Origin: Agromyces marinus
Lineage (GTDB): Bacteria; Actinomycetota; Actinomycetes; Actinomycetales; Microbacteriaceae
NCBI RefSeq assembly: GCF_021442325.1
Contig: NZ_CP087879.1
Span: 124,001-188,000, forward strand
DNA length: 64,000 nt
Direction of reading: 5' to 3'
The notes below the pieces were generated by a model. That model saw only the letters and a program-made list of their open reading frames with translations, searched no databases and was not told where the DNA came from. The translations under genes were made by a program, and so were the position numbers. This document shows positions 41,488 to 50,760 of this stretch, one piece after another (positions within the stretch are counted from its first letter, which is position 1; every line of letters starts with the position of its first letter).

Positions 41488-41503
41488 GTCGAATCGATTC
41501 GAC
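41488..41503. promoter_or_regulatory. LacI-type palindromic operator upstream of a MATE gene
   Basis: GTCGAATCGATTCGAC is a perfect 16-bp palindrome containing the 14-bp core found at 4416-4429 before the LacI-type gene. It directly abuts a -10-like TACGCT (41504-41509), so a bound repressor would block transcription of the MATE gene. Confidence 0.7.
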
Positions 41504-41568
41504 TACGCTTGTCCGGAGGTGCTCACGGCGCCGAATCCGAACCCGTCACCGTCTCGCCGAGAGCACGC

Positions 41569-43065
41569 ATGCCCACCTCACTCATCACCGGACGCCCGTG
41601 GCGCGTAATCCTGCTGTTCTCCGTCCCGCTGCTCATCGGCAACGTCGTGCAGCAGCTGTACCACTTCGTCGACGCGGTCGTCGTGGGTCGCTGGCTCGGC
41701 GTCGAATCTCTCGCGGCGGTCGGCGCGACCGGCAGCCTGCTCTTCCTCCTGCTCGGGTTCGCGTGGGGCGTGACGAGCGGATTCGCCATCCCGACCGCGC
41801 AGGCGTTCGGGGCGGGCGACCACGAGGCGGTCCGCCGATCCGTCGCCGTCGGGACGCTGCTCACCGCAGGCATCAGCATCCTCCTCACGGTCGCGGCGCC
41901 GCTCATCGCCGAACCGGTGCTCGTCCTCCTGCAGACACCGCCCGAACTGCTCGCCGAGGCGACGCTGTTCACCCAGGTCAGCTTCCTCGGCTCGGGTGCC
42001 ATGATGGCGTTCAACTACCTCGCGGCGATCATCCGCGCCATCGGCGACTCGCGCACGCCGCTCGTGTTCCTGACCATCGCATGCGGACTCAACGCCGGAC
42101 TCGTGATCGTCATGGTCGGCCCGCTCGCATGGGGCGTGGGCGGCGCGGCACTCGCGACGGTCGTCTCGCAGGCGGTCTCGGTCGTGCTGTGCCTCGAGTA
42201 CGTGCGCCGCCGCATCCCCGTGCTCCACGTGCGTCGTGAGGACTGGCGGGTCACGCGCGCCGAGCTCGGCGAGCACCTGCGGATCGGCCTGCCGATGGGA
42301 TTCCAGGCGTCGATCATCGCGATCGGCACGCTCACCGTGCAGGTCGCGCTCAACACCCTCGGCTCCGATGCCGTCGCCGCGTACACCGCGGCTTCGCGCG
42401 TCGACGGGCTCGCGATCGCCGTGCTGTCCTCCCTCAGCATCGCGTCGTCGATGTACACCGCGCAGAACCTCGGCGGCGGTCGCCCCGACCGGATCCGCCG
42501 CGGCGTCGTGCAGGCGACGTGGATCGCGATCACGGCGTCGCTCGTGCTCGGCGCGATCCTCGTCGCGTTCGGCACGGCGATGGTGCGCCTGTTCGTCGGC
42601 GACGGCGCCGACGACGTCGTCGATCTCGCGAGCTACATGCTCGTGGTCAACGGCCTGACGTATTCATCGCTGGGCGTGCTCTTCGTGCTCCGCGGCGCAC
42701 TGCAGGGGCTCGGGCACACCTTCGTGCCGACGATCAGCGGCATCGTGGAACTCGGGATGCGCGTCGGCGCCGCGGTCGTGCTGGGTGCGGCCGTCGGATA
42801 CGCGGGCGTCGTGTGGAGCAACCCGCTCGCGTGGTTCGGCGCGATCGTGCTGCTGATCCCGGCGTACGTGCGCGAGCACCGGCGGCTCGGGCGGATGCCG
42901 GTGCGCCCGACGGTGCCGACCCCGACCACGCCCATCGCGATCGTCGGCCCGGCTGAGGGGTCGGGCATCGTCGATGCGGTGCTCACGCAACCGATCCCGG
43001 TCGTTCCGGCGCCCGAGGCTCCGGCGGCATCAGCACCCACCGACCGCACAGCCGCGCGCGCGTAG
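41569..43065 (+). CDS. MATE-family (NorM-like) efflux transporter
   Basis: A 498-residue polytopic antiporter. TSLITGRPWRVILLFSVPLL at the N-terminus and NVVQQLYHFVDAVVVGRWLG (helix 1) are typical of the NorM/YojI-like bacterial branch; about twelve helices follow, with a roughly 50-residue Pro/Ala-rich cytoplasmic tail. The ATG at 41569 is chosen because homology begins there; the ribosome site is weak (GAGAG). It sits between hemD and hemB but has its own operator-promoter, so it need not serve heme metabolism. Substrate unknown. Confidence 0.87.
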   Translation: MPTSLITGRPWRVILLFSVPLLIGNVVQQLYHFVDAVVVGRWLGVESLAAVGATGSLLFLLLGFAWGVTSGFAIPTAQAFGAGDHEAVRRSVAVGTLLTAGISILLTVAAPLIAEPVLVLLQTPPELLAEATLFTQVSFLGSGAMMAFNYLAAIIRAIGDSRTPLVFLTIACGLNAGLVIVMVGPLAWGVGGAALATVVSQAVSVVLCLEYVRRRIPVLHVRREDWRVTRAELGEHLRIGLPMGFQASIIAIGTLTVQVALNTLGSDAVAAYTAASRVDGLAIAVLSSLSIASSMYTAQNLGGGRPDRIRRGVVQATWIAITASLVLGAILVAFGTAMVRLFVGDGADDVVDLASYMLVVNGLTYSSLGVLFVLRGALQGLGHTFVPTISGIVELGMRVGAAVVLGAAVGYAGVVWSNPLAWFGAIVLLIPAYVREHRRLGRMPVRPTVPTPTTPIAIVGPAEGSGIVDAVLTQPIPVVPAPEAPAASAPTDRTAARA

Positions 43066-43068
43066 GCT
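43063..43068 (+). promoter_or_regulatory. -10 element of a leaderless promoter (hemB)
   Basis: TAGGCT overlaps the MATE stop and lies exactly 6 nt before the hemB GTG at 43075. Confidence 0.65.
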
Positions 43069-43074
43069 TGCCGG

Positions 43075-44070
43075 GTGACTTCCGCACCCGCGCCCCGCGT
43101 GCGGCCCCGGCGACTCCGTGAGACGCCGGCCATGCGCCGCCTCGTGTCCGAGACCCGACTCGATCCCGCCGAGCTGGTCCTGCCGATCTTCGTCCGCGAG
43201 GGCGTGAGCGAGCCCATGCCGATCGCGTCGATGCCCGGCGTCGTGCAGCACTCGCTCGACTCTGTGAGGCGGGCCGTGACGGATGCCGCGGCCGCGGGTG
43301 TCGGCGGCGTCATGCTGTTCGGCGTGCCCGAGACCCGCGACGCGACCGGCTCGTGCGGCGTCGACCCGAACGGCATCCTCAACCTCGCGACCGCCGTCGT
43401 CGCCGACGAGGTCGGCGACGCGCTCGTCGTGCAGACCGACCTCTGCCTCGACGAGTTCACCGACCACGGCCACTGCGGCGTGCTCGACGCGCTCGGCCGG
43501 GTCGACAACGACGCCACGCTCGAGCGGTACCGGGAGATGGCGCTCGTGCAGGCGGCATCCGGTTCCCAGCTCCTCGGCCTCTCGGGCATGATGGACGGCC
43601 AGGTCGCCGCGGTGCGCGACGCGCTCGACGGCGCCGGGTTCACGCACACGGCGATCCTCGCGTACTCGGCGAAGTACGCCTCGGCGTACTACGGCCCGTT
43701 CCGCGACGCGGTCGAGTCGACGCTCGAGGGCGACCGCCGCACCTACCAGCTCGACCCGGGCAACCGCCGCGAGGGCCTGCGCGAGGCGATGATCGACATC
43801 GACGAGGGTGCCGACGTCGTGATGGTCAAGCCGGCCGGCTCGTACCTCGACGTGCTCGCCGACGTGGCCGCGGCGAGCGACGTGCCCGTGTGGGCGTACC
43901 AGGTGTCGGGCGAGTACTCGATGATCGAGGCCGCGGCCATGCACGGCTGGATCGACCGCCGCCGCGCCGTGATCGAGTCCGTCCGCGGCATCCGCCGCGC
44001 GAGCGCCGACGCCGTGCTGACCTACTGGGCGACCGAGCTCGCCGGATGGCTCCGGGAGGGGACCGAATGA
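43075..44070 (+). CDS. hemB: Delta-aminolevulinic acid dehydratase (porphobilinogen synthase)
   Basis: A 331-residue enzyme that condenses two 5-aminolevulinates. Active-site lysines are Lys200 ([13 protein letters not shown]) and Lys252 (VMVKPAG). [15 protein letters not shown] (Cys124, Cys134) supplies metal-site cysteines, and [10 protein letters not shown] is a family motif. Its own leaderless promoter lies over the MATE stop; hemL follows with an ATGA overlap. Confidence 0.95.
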   Translation: MTSAPAPRVRPRRLRETPAMRRLVSETRLDPAELVLPIFVREGVSEPMPIASMPGVVQHSLDSVRRAVTDAAAAGVGGVMLFGVPETRDATGSCGVDPNGILNLATAVVADEVGDALVVQTDLCLDEFTDHGHCGVLDALGRVDNDATLERYREMALVQAASGSQLLGLSGMMDGQVAAVRDALDGAGFTHTAILAYSAKYASAYYGPFRDAVESTLEGDRRTYQLDPGNRREGLREAMIDIDEGADVVMVKPAGSYLDVLADVAAASDVPVWAYQVSGEYSMIEAAAMHGWIDRRRAVIESVRGIRRASADAVLTYWATELAGWLREGTE

Positions 44071-45386
44071 CCACCAACGCCGACCTCTTCGCCCGCGCGC
44101 AGGCCGCGATCCCGGGCGGCGTGAACTCGCCCGTGCGCGCCTTCCGCTCGGTGGGCGGCACGCCGCGCTTCCTCGTGTCGGCGCGAGGCCCGTACGTGAC
44201 CGACGCCGAGGGTCGCGAGTACGTCGACCTCGTCGCCGGCTGGGGGCCGGCGATCCTCGGCCACGCGCACCCCGAGGTGATCGCCGCGGTGCAGGATGCC
44301 GCGGCCCGCGGCCTCTCGTTCGGCGCGTCGACGCCCGTCGAGACCGAGCTCGCCGAGCTCATCGAGCAGCGCGTCGCGCCCGTCGAGAAGCTGCGGCTCG
44401 TGTCGACCGGCACCGAGGCGACCATGAGTGCGATCCGTCTCGCCCGCGGGTTCACCGGTCGCGACCTGCTCGTGAAGTTCGCCGGCCACTACCACGGCCA
44501 CTCCGACGGGCTGCTCGCCGAGGCCGGTTCGGGCCTCGCGACCTTCGCGCTCCCCGGTTCGGCGGGCGTGCCGGCCGAGATCGCCGCGCTCACCCTCGTC
44601 GTGCCGTACAACGACCTCGACGCGCTCCGCGCCGTCTTCGCCGAGCACGGCGACCGCATCGCCGCCGTGATCACCGAGGCCGCCGCCGCGAACATGGGCG
44701 TCGTGCCGCCGCTGCCCGGCTTCAACCGTGCGCTGGTCGAGCTCGCGCACGCGCACGGCGCACTCGTCATCAGCGACGAGGTGCTCACCGGCTTCCGCGT
44801 CTCGAAGGCCGGCTGGTGGGGCGTCGAAGCCGAGACGGATGCCGCCTACACGCCCGACCTCCTCACGTTCGGCAAGGTCGTCGGCGGCGGGATGCCCGTC
44901 GCGGCCCTCGGCGGCCGCGCCGAGATCATGGAGCACCTCGCACCGCTCGGTCCCGTCTACCAGGCGGGCACCCTCTCGGGGAACCCGGTCGCGGTCGCGG
45001 CGGGCGTGACGACCCTGCGCCTGGCCGACGACGCCGTCTACACCCGGCTGCACGCCGCGGCGGAGACCATCGCCGACGCGACCTCGGCGGCGCTCGACGC
45101 GGAGGGCGTCCCGCACGCCGTGCAGCGGGCGGGGACCCTGTTCAGCTTCGTGCTCGGCGAGGCCGTCGCGAGCGGCGTCCACGACTACGCGGGCGTCCAG
45201 CGGCAGGAGTCGTGGCGCTACGCCCCCTTCTTCCACGCGATGCTCGACGCGGGCGTCTCACTGCCGCCGAGCGTCTTCGAGGCGTGGTTCGTCACGGCCG
45301 CGCACGACGACGACGCGATCGCGCGGATCGTCGGCGCGCTGCCGGCTGCGGCGCGCGCCGCGGCATCCGCTCGCCCGCCCGCCTGA
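44067..45386 (+). CDS. hemL: Glutamate-1-semialdehyde 2,1-aminomutase
   Basis: A 439-residue PLP enzyme (class III aminotransferase fold) that makes 5-aminolevulinate. PLP lysine Lys270 is in [11 protein letters not shown], Asp237 in [23 protein letters not shown] at 15-26 and [10 protein letters not shown] near 138-147 are diagnostic. Coupled to hemB by ATGA. Together with hemA it forms the C5 entry to the pathway. Confidence 0.95.
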   Translation: MTTNADLFARAQAAIPGGVNSPVRAFRSVGGTPRFLVSARGPYVTDAEGREYVDLVAGWGPAILGHAHPEVIAAVQDAAARGLSFGASTPVETELAELIEQRVAPVEKLRLVSTGTEATMSAIRLARGFTGRDLLVKFAGHYHGHSDGLLAEAGSGLATFALPGSAGVPAEIAALTLVVPYNDLDALRAVFAEHGDRIAAVITEAAAANMGVVPPLPGFNRALVELAHAHGALVISDEVLTGFRVSKAGWWGVEAETDAAYTPDLLTFGKVVGGGMPVAALGGRAEIMEHLAPLGPVYQAGTLSGNPVAVAAGVTTLRLADDAVYTRLHAAAETIADATSAALDAEGVPHAVQRAGTLFSFVLGEAVASGVHDYAGVQRQESWRYAPFFHAMLDAGVSLPPSVFEAWFVTAAHDDDAIARIVGALPAAARAAASARPPA

Positions 45387-45462
45387 TCGCGCACGACCGG
45401 GCGCTCGCCGAAACGCGCGCGCACGGTCACGAGCCCGGCGACACGTCGGGCAGGATGGAACC

Positions 45463-45948
45463 ATGGCGAATCTGCGGGTGCACAACGACCGGCTCGAGGT
45501 CCACCTCACGCCGGCCGAGAAGTCGCTCGCGCTGCGCAGCGCCGATGTGATCGTCCAGCGCGACGACATCCGCTCGGCCACCATCACCGACGACCCGTGG
45601 ATCTGGATCCGCGGCATCCGCCGCCGGGGTGCCGAAGTGCCCCTCGTCGTCGCCGCCGGAGTCTGGAAGACGCACAGCGGCAGCGACTTCGTGCTCGTCA
45701 AGGGCAAGCGCCAGGCCGTCGTCCTCGAGCTCTCGGGCGGCGAGTTCGGCCGCCTCGTGCTGAGCACGAGCCACGCGAGCGAACTCATCGACAAGCTGAA
45801 GGTGGGCGTTCCGACCGAGGCCGAGGCCGAGGCGGATGCCGCGGCGCCCGACGCTCCGGGCGCAGGCGGCCCGGGCGCAGGTGGTGCGGGCGCAGGCGGA
45901 CGGGTCGCCGGCGCCGACTTCGCCGCCGAGGAGACCAGCGGCGACTGA
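45463..45948 (+). CDS. Conserved hypothetical protein with Gly/Ala repeat tail
   Basis: A 161-residue protein. The first 115 residues look like a compact beta-rich, PH-like fold (HLTPAEKSLALRS, IRSATITDDPWIWIRG); the C-terminus is a GAGG repeat. CAGGAT 6 nt before the ATG may be a weak leaderless -10. I do not recognise a function. The gap of 76 bp after hemL suggests it is transcribed separately. Confidence 0.65.
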   Translation: MANLRVHNDRLEVHLTPAEKSLALRSADVIVQRDDIRSATITDDPWIWIRGIRRRGAEVPLVVAAGVWKTHSGSDFVLVKGKRQAVVLELSGGEFGRLVLSTSHASELIDKLKVGVPTEAEAEADAAAPDAPGAGGPGAGGAGAGGRVAGADFAAEETSGD

Positions 45949-45965
45949 CCGGCGGTCGTCGACGC

Positions 45966-46346
45966 TCAGGTGAACAGCAGCAGCACGAAGGCGACGAGCG
46001 GCACGAGCCCCTGCGCGACCGCCGCCCGCAGGTAACCGCGGCCCGTCGTCGTGAGCACGACCGCGGCGGCCGCCATGCACGCGGTCGTGAACAGCGCGAG
46101 CGCGAGGCCCGCGCGCGGCGACCCCGTCCAGAACAGCAGGATTCCGGCGAACGCGCCCAGCGCGAGGAACAGGTTGTAGAAGCCCTGGTTGTACGCCATC
46201 GGCCGCAGGACCTCCGCCTGTTCGCGGCCGCGGATGCCGAACACGCGCCAGGTCGTCGGGTGCATCCAGCGGATGCTCTCGAGCACGAAGATCACGACAT
46301 GGATCACGGCGGCGACCCCCACCGCGACCGAGGCGATGATGCTCAT
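45966..46346 (-). CDS. DUF1304 membrane protein
   Basis: A 126-residue protein with four helices. The conserved motif HVVIFVLESIRWMHP and NQGFYNLFLALGA identify the DUF1304 family, whose function is unknown. The ATG has a leaderless -10 (46353-46358). It is convergent with the upstream hypothetical gene. Confidence 0.85.
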   Translation of the reverse strand: MSIIASVAVGVAAVIHVVIFVLESIRWMHPTTWRVFGIRGREQAEVLRPMAYNQGFYNLFLALGAFAGILLFWTGSPRAGLALALFTTACMAAAAVVLTTTGRGYLRAAVAQGLVPLVAFVLLLFT

Positions 46347-46352
46347 GGTCGG

Positions 46353-46358
46353 ATGCTA
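46353..46358 (-). promoter_or_regulatory. -10 element of a leaderless promoter (DUF1304 gene)
   Basis: TAGCAT on the minus strand, exactly 6 nt before the ATG at 46346. Confidence 0.65.
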
Positions 46359-46390
46359 CGCCGCGGCCGGGTGTCAGCGGTACTCATCGA

Positions 46391-46405
46391 ACCCCGTCCC
46401 GGGGT
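46391..46405 (-). terminator. Terminator hairpin after the ABC permease gene
   Basis: ACCCCG and CGGGGT pair around a 3-nt loop, about 15 bp downstream of the permease stop on the minus strand. Confidence 0.45.
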
Positions 46406-46419
46406 CAGCAGGCGCCCGG

Positions 46420-47253
46420 TCACGACACGTCGCGCCGCCACGTGGTCAGCCAGCCGAGGAGGGTCGTGACCAGCGCGATGCCGAGCAGCACGAGGCCGCC
46501 CTGCCACCACTCGAGCGAGTCGGTCGTGCCGATCGCGGCGACGTTGTAGAAGGACGCCCCGACGAGGGCGTCGCTCGCGGCGCCCGGGAGGAACCGGCCG
46601 ATGCTCGCGGTCACCTCGTTGAGGGATGCCATCAGCCGGAGGATCGGTTCGACGAACTGCGTGAACGCGATGACGATGACGATCGCGGCGACCTGGTTGG
46701 GCACGAGTGCGCCGAGGCCCACGCCGATCGTGGCCCACAGGGCCATGGCGAGGATGCCGCGGCCGATGAGCGCCCACGTGTCGCTCGAGTCGAGGCCGGT
46801 GTCGAGGTCGAAGGCCGCGAGTGCGGCCGCGCCGGTCGCGACGGAGGTCGCGAAGCCGATCACGCCGAACGCCGCACCGATGACGAGCTGCGAGACGAAC
46901 TTCCCGGTGAGCACCGTGCCGCGGTGCGGCTGGGTGAGGAACGTCGTCGTCAGGGTCCGGTGCCGGAACTCGGTCGTGACCGCGAGCGCGCCGAGCAGCA
47001 CGGGGAACACGTAGCCGATCGACGACGCGAAGCTGTACAGCAGCGGGCCGAGGTCGAGGCCGGGCGGGAGCGGGGTCTGGCCGCCCGTGGCGGCCGCGGC
47101 ATCCGGGTTCCGGATCGACCACCCGAGGAACGCGCCGAACCCGCCCGCCATGAGGGCGACGTACCCGACGAGCACGATCGCGAGCAGCCACCACATGCGG
47201 GTGGTCAGGACCTTCTGGAACTCCGAGCCGATCGATCGCATCACCGTGATCAC
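46420..47253 (-). CDS. ABC-2 type transporter permease
   Basis: A 277-residue integral membrane subunit of an ABC exporter: about six helices, with TTEFRHRTLTTTFLTQPHR near residue 100 forming the coupling region typical of ABC-2 permeases. The GTG start overlaps the stop of the ATPase gene (GTGA), so the two subunits are made together. Substrate unknown. Confidence 0.85.
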   Translation of the reverse strand: MITVMRSIGSEFQKVLTTRMWWLLAIVLVGYVALMAGGFGAFLGWSIRNPDAAAATGGQTPLPPGLDLGPLLYSFASSIGYVFPVLLGALAVTTEFRHRTLTTTFLTQPHRGTVLTGKFVSQLVIGAAFGVIGFATSVATGAAALAAFDLDTGLDSSDTWALIGRGILAMALWATIGVGLGALVPNQVAAIVIVIAFTQFVEPILRLMASLNEVTASIGRFLPGAASDALVGASFYNVAAIGTTDSLEWWQGGLVLLGIALVTTLLGWLTTWRRDVS

Positions 47254-48146
47254 TCCCCACCCTCGCTCACGAGCGCGAGGAACGATTCCTCGAGACCCGA
47301 CTTCAGGCGATGCAGTGAGCTCACTTCCACGCCCCCGATGAACGCCGCGTGCCCGACCACCCCGGGGTCGGGCTCGGAGACGATGAATCCGCCGCGCCCC
47401 TCGGTGTACTCGAGCCCGGCCTGGTCCAGTGCTGCGGCGAGCCGGTCGCGGTCGGGCGAATCGATGATGGTGCGCGGCGACGAGTCGAGTTCCAGGCTCG
47501 TGAGCGTGCCGTTGTGCACCAGCCGGCCGCGGGAGATGATGACGACCTCGTCGACCGACTGCTGGACCTCGCTCAACAGGTGCGAGCTCACGAGCACGGT
47601 GCGACCCTCCTGCGCGAGCGACTGCAGGAAGCCGCGGATCCACTTGATGCCCTCGGGGTCGAGCCCGTTGATGGGTTCGTCGAGGACCAGCACACGCGGG
47701 TCGCCGAGCAGCGTCGTGGCGAGGGCGAGGCGCTGGCGCATGCCGAGCGAGAACCCGCCGACGCGGCGCGAGGCGAACTCGGCCATCCCGACCTGCTCGA
47801 GCACCGTGTCGACGCGTGATGAGCGGATGCCGCCGGCCGTCGCGACCACGCGAAGGTGATTGCGCGCAGTGCGGCCCGGGTGGAACGCGGCGTCCAGCGC
47901 GGCCCCGACGGTGTCGACCGGCCTCGGCAGGTCGCGGTAGGCGGTTCCGCCGAAGCTCGCGGTGCCCGAGGTCGGGTGCTCCAGCCCGAGCAGGACGCGA
48001 AGCGTGGTCGTCTTCCCGGCACCGTTCGGACCGAGGAAGCCGGTCACCACGCCGGGCCGTACCGTGAACGTGAGGTCCTCGACCGCCTTCACGCTCCCGA
48101 AGTGCTTGGTCAGGCCGGTGATCTCGATGGGGATTCCGTCGCTCAT
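47250..48146 (-). CDS. ABC transporter ATP-binding protein
   Basis: A 298-residue ATPase: Walker A GPNGAGKTTTL near residue 40, a signature with FSLGMRQRL in place of LSGGQ, Walker B VLVLDEPINGLDP, and the switch His in VLVSSHLLSE. The ATG has GAGGAG upstream. It pairs with the permease downstream to form an exporter of the drug/bacteriocin type (inference). Confidence 0.9.
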   Translation of the reverse strand: MSDGIPIEITGLTKHFGSVKAVEDLTFTVRPGVVTGFLGPNGAGKTTTLRVLLGLEHPTSGTASFGGTAYRDLPRPVDTVGAALDAAFHPGRTARNHLRVVATAGGIRSSRVDTVLEQVGMAEFASRRVGGFSLGMRQRLALATTLLGDPRVLVLDEPINGLDPEGIKWIRGFLQSLAQEGRTVLVSSHLLSEVQQSVDEVVIISRGRLVHNGTLTSLELDSSPRTIIDSPDRDRLAAALDQAGLEYTEGRGGFIVSEPDPGVVGHAAFIGGVEVSSLHRLKSGLEESFLALVSEGGE

Positions 48147-48190
48147 GGGCTCCTCGCGGTGTTCGTGGTCGGTCGTGGGTGGCTTCGCGG

Positions 48191-48964
48191 TCAGTTCAGG
48201 GTTCGGATGGCGGGCGGCAGCACTCCGCCGCGGTGCAGCATGGTCGCGAGGTCCTGCAGGGCCTCGAGTGCGACGCGGTGCGGGGCGGGGCCGTAGGAGA
48301 TGCGGGCGATGCCGAGTTCGACGAGCCGGTCCGGGGGCGGGACGGCGGGGAAGCCGATCACGCTGACCCGGCGCCATCCGATGCCGTCGACGAGTTCGGC
48401 GATGTCGTCCTCGCCGAGGTCGCCGGGCACGAACACGCACGTCGCACCGGCGTCCAGGTAGGCCCTGCCGCGTTCGATCGCCTCGCCGCTCCGGTCGGCG
48501 CGGGTGCGTTCGCCTCCGGTCAGCCAGACGTCGGTCCGGGCGTTGAGCGCGAACGGCACGCCCTCCGCGTCGGCTGCGGCGACCGCTGCGGCGACCGCCG
48601 CCGCGGACTCGGGCAGGGGCCGCATCGCGTCCTCGAGGTTCGCGCCGACGACCCCGACGCCGATCGCACGGCGCACGGTCTCGCCGGGGGAGCCGTATCC
48701 GGACTCGAGGTCGGCGCTCACGGGCACGTCGACGGCGCGCGCGATCAGGCCGGTCAGGTCGAGCATGAGCTCGACAGGCATCCGCTCGCCGTCGGGGTAG
48801 CCGAACACCGCGGCGATCGAGCGGCTCGCCGTCGCGACGGCGCGCGTCTCCGGCAGCGCGGCGATCGTTCTGGCGCTGGCCACGTCCCACACGTTGACGA
48901 CCTGGAGCAGGTCGTCCTCGGTGTGCATGCGACGCAGCGCTGCGCCCGCCTCGGCGGGAGTCAT
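48191..48964 (-). CDS. Isocitrate lyase/PEP mutase-superfamily enzyme
   Basis: A 257-residue TIM-barrel enzyme of the PEP mutase group: NVWDVASARTIA near residue 24, VSADLESGYG near 83 and FALNARTDVW near 138 hold the Mg2+-binding acidic residues. The lyase catalytic KKCGH is absent, so it is not an isocitrate lyase; carboxyphosphonoenolpyruvate mutase-like or oxaloacetase-like activity is possible. The ATG is leaderless (-10 at 48971). Confidence 0.82.
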   Translation of the reverse strand: MTPAEAGAALRRMHTEDDLLQVVNVWDVASARTIAALPETRAVATASRSIAAVFGYPDGERMPVELMLDLTGLIARAVDVPVSADLESGYGSPGETVRRAIGVGVVGANLEDAMRPLPESAAAVAAAVAAADAEGVPFALNARTDVWLTGGERTRADRSGEAIERGRAYLDAGATCVFVPGDLGEDDIAELVDGIGWRRVSVIGFPAVPPPDRLVELGIARISYGPAPHRVALEALQDLATMLHRGGVLPPAIRTLN

Positions 48965-48970
48965 GCCCCC

Positions 48971-48976
48971 ACCCTA
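48971..48976 (-). promoter_or_regulatory. -10 element of a leaderless promoter (PEP mutase-like gene)
   Basis: TAGGGT on the minus strand, exactly 6 nt before the ATG at 48964. Confidence 0.6.
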
Positions 48977-49048
48977 TGGGCGCCAGGGCGCATGGGCGGG
49001 GGAACACCCCGGTACGCGCACCCGGCCGCGTCGGCGGACGTCGGAAAC

Positions 49049-49104
49049 GCATGAGAATCCGCCCGATGTGCCTGTGTGCAGGCACATCGGGCGGATTCTC
49101 ATGC
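49049..49104. terminator. Long hairpin, family C copy 1
   Basis: Two perfect 24-nt arms (49049-49072 and 49081-49104) around an 8-nt loop; the core is GAGAATCCGCCCGATG. It lies 53 bp downstream of the last gene of the siderophore uptake operon, which it should terminate. A second copy with the same core is at 55441. Confidence 0.7.
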
Positions 49105-49156
49105 GGGAGTGCGGCTGGACCGGGCGACGGATGCCCGCGGGCGACGCTAGTGCCGC

Positions 49157-49957
49157 TCAGTGCGGCGCGTGGTACTCGTCCTCGCCGCGACGCCAGTAGC
49201 CCTTCACGACGACCCGGTCCGGGTCGAGGCCCCAGCGGTCGAGCACGAGGGCGCGCCCCGGCTTGACGATCGTGTGCTCGGCGGCGATGAACGCGAAGAC
49301 CTCGGCGGGGTCGGCGGTCGGTGCGGGACGATCCTCGGAGGTGAGCGCGTCGACCGCGGCGACGAGCGCGGACCCCGCCGGAGCGGCCCCGCGGTGCACC
49401 CAGCGCAACTCGGCCCCCGGAGGCGCTTCGATCACGGGGCGGTGGGCCTCGTCGGGCACCTCGATGAGCACCAGCCCCGCGCCGTGCGGCGATGCCGTGG
49501 AGAGCTCGGCGAGCAGGCGGCGGATCGCCGGGATCGCGGTCTCGTCCCCGGCGAGGAACCAGCCTCGTGCGGTGCCCTCGATGAGCATCGACCCGCGCGG
49601 GCCGCCGACGCCGACGGGGCTGCCGAGCGGGGCCCGCGCCGCCCAGCGCCCGCCGACGCCGTGCTCGTGCAGCACGAACTCGAGGTCGAGCGTGCCGGCC
49701 GCGGCATCCCATTCGAGGGGGGTGTACTCCCGACTCGGGAACGCTCGCAGCGCATCCGCGTCGGGCAGCTGCGCACCGATCACCGGGTCCGGGAAGAACA
49801 CCCGGATGTGGTCGTCGCCGCCGGGGGAGTCGAAGCCGCGCAGGGCGTCGCCCTCGAGCCGGACCCGCACGTAGTGCGGGGCCAGTGCGGTGCGCGCCGC
49901 GAGCCGGACCGGGCGGAGGACGAGGTCGTTCGGACGACGGGTGAGGGTGAAGGCCAA
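49157..49957 (-). CDS. Siderophore-interacting FAD-dependent ferric reductase
   Basis: A 266-residue SIP-family protein that reduces Fe3+-siderophores in the cytoplasm to release iron. The FAD-binding SREYTP motif is near residue 76, a NAD(P)-domain follows, and the C-terminal VKGYWRRGEDE is typical of the family. The TTG start has CGGAG 6 nt upstream. It is the last gene of the uptake operon, 42 bp after the ATPase gene. Confidence 0.9.
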   Translation of the reverse strand: MAFTLTRRPNDLVLRPVRLAARTALAPHYVRVRLEGDALRGFDSPGGDDHIRVFFPDPVIGAQLPDADALRAFPSREYTPLEWDAAAGTLDLEFVLHEHGVGGRWAARAPLGSPVGVGGPRGSMLIEGTARGWFLAGDETAIPAIRRLLAELSTASPHGAGLVLIEVPDEAHRPVIEAPPGAELRWVHRGAAPAGSALVAAVDALTSEDRPAPTADPAEVFAFIAAEHTIVKPGRALVLDRWGLDPDRVVVKGYWRRGEDEYHAPH

Positions 49958-49998
49958 GGCGGCTCCGATCTGTCGGGGGTGGGCGGCGTCCGGTGCGT

Positions 49999-50760
49999 TC
50001 AGACGCGGTAGTACACGGCGAGCTTCCGGCCGCGGTGCTCGATGACCTCGACCGGGGTGTCGAACACCTCGGTGAGTACCTCGGGTCGCATGATCTCGTC
50101 GGGCGAGCCGCTCGCGGCGATCCGCCCGCCGGAGAGCGCCACGATGCGATCGGCGTACGCGGCGGCGAAGTTCAGGTCGTGGACGACGAGCACGATGGTC
50201 TTGCCGAGGATGTCGGCGGCCTCGCGCAGCTGCAGCATCATGGCGGCCGCGTGCCGCATGTCCAGGCTCGCGAGCGGCTCGTCGAGCAGCACGTACTCGG
50301 TGTCCTGTGCGAGCACCATCGCCACGAACGCGCGCTGACGCTGGCCGCCCGAGAGCTCGTCGAGGTAGCGCTCCTCCAGCCCGTGGAGGTCGAGGAACGC
50401 CATCGCCCGCTCGACCGCCGCCTGGTCGTCGGCGGTCAGGCGGCCTCGGGAGTGCGGGAAGCGTCCGAACCCGACGAGTTGGCGCACCGTGAGCCTCGCG
50501 ACGAAGTGGTTCTCCTGCTTGAGGATCGACACGACCTTCGCGAGATCGCGCGGCCTGCTCGTGACGACGTCGAAGTCGCCCACGTGCACGGTGCCGCTGT
50601 CGGCGTCGAGCAGCCGTCCGATGATGGTCAGCATCGTCGACTTGCCTGCGCCGTTCGGGCCGACGAGTGCGGTGATGCCGCCGCGCCGGATCTCGAGGTC
50701 GATCGGGCCGAGCGCGCGCGTCGCACCGTAGTCCTTGGCGACCTGGCGGAGGGTGATCAT
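49999..50760 (-). CDS. Ferric-siderophore ABC transporter ATP-binding protein
   Basis: A 253-residue FepC/FhuC-type ATPase: Walker A GPNGAGKSTML, signature LSGGQRQRAF, Walker B YVLLDEPLASLD, switch LVVHDLNFAAAYADRIVAL. The ATG overlaps the permease stop (ATGA). It energises the two FecCD-type permeases upstream. Confidence 0.93.
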   Translation of the reverse strand: MITLRQVAKDYGATRALGPIDLEIRRGGITALVGPNGAGKSTMLTIIGRLLDADSGTVHVGDFDVVTSRPRDLAKVVSILKQENHFVARLTVRQLVGFGRFPHSRGRLTADDQAAVERAMAFLDLHGLEERYLDELSGGQRQRAFVAMVLAQDTEYVLLDEPLASLDMRHAAAMMLQLREAADILGKTIVLVVHDLNFAAAYADRIVALSGGRIAASGSPDEIMRPEVLTEVFDTPVEVIEHRGRKLAVYYRV

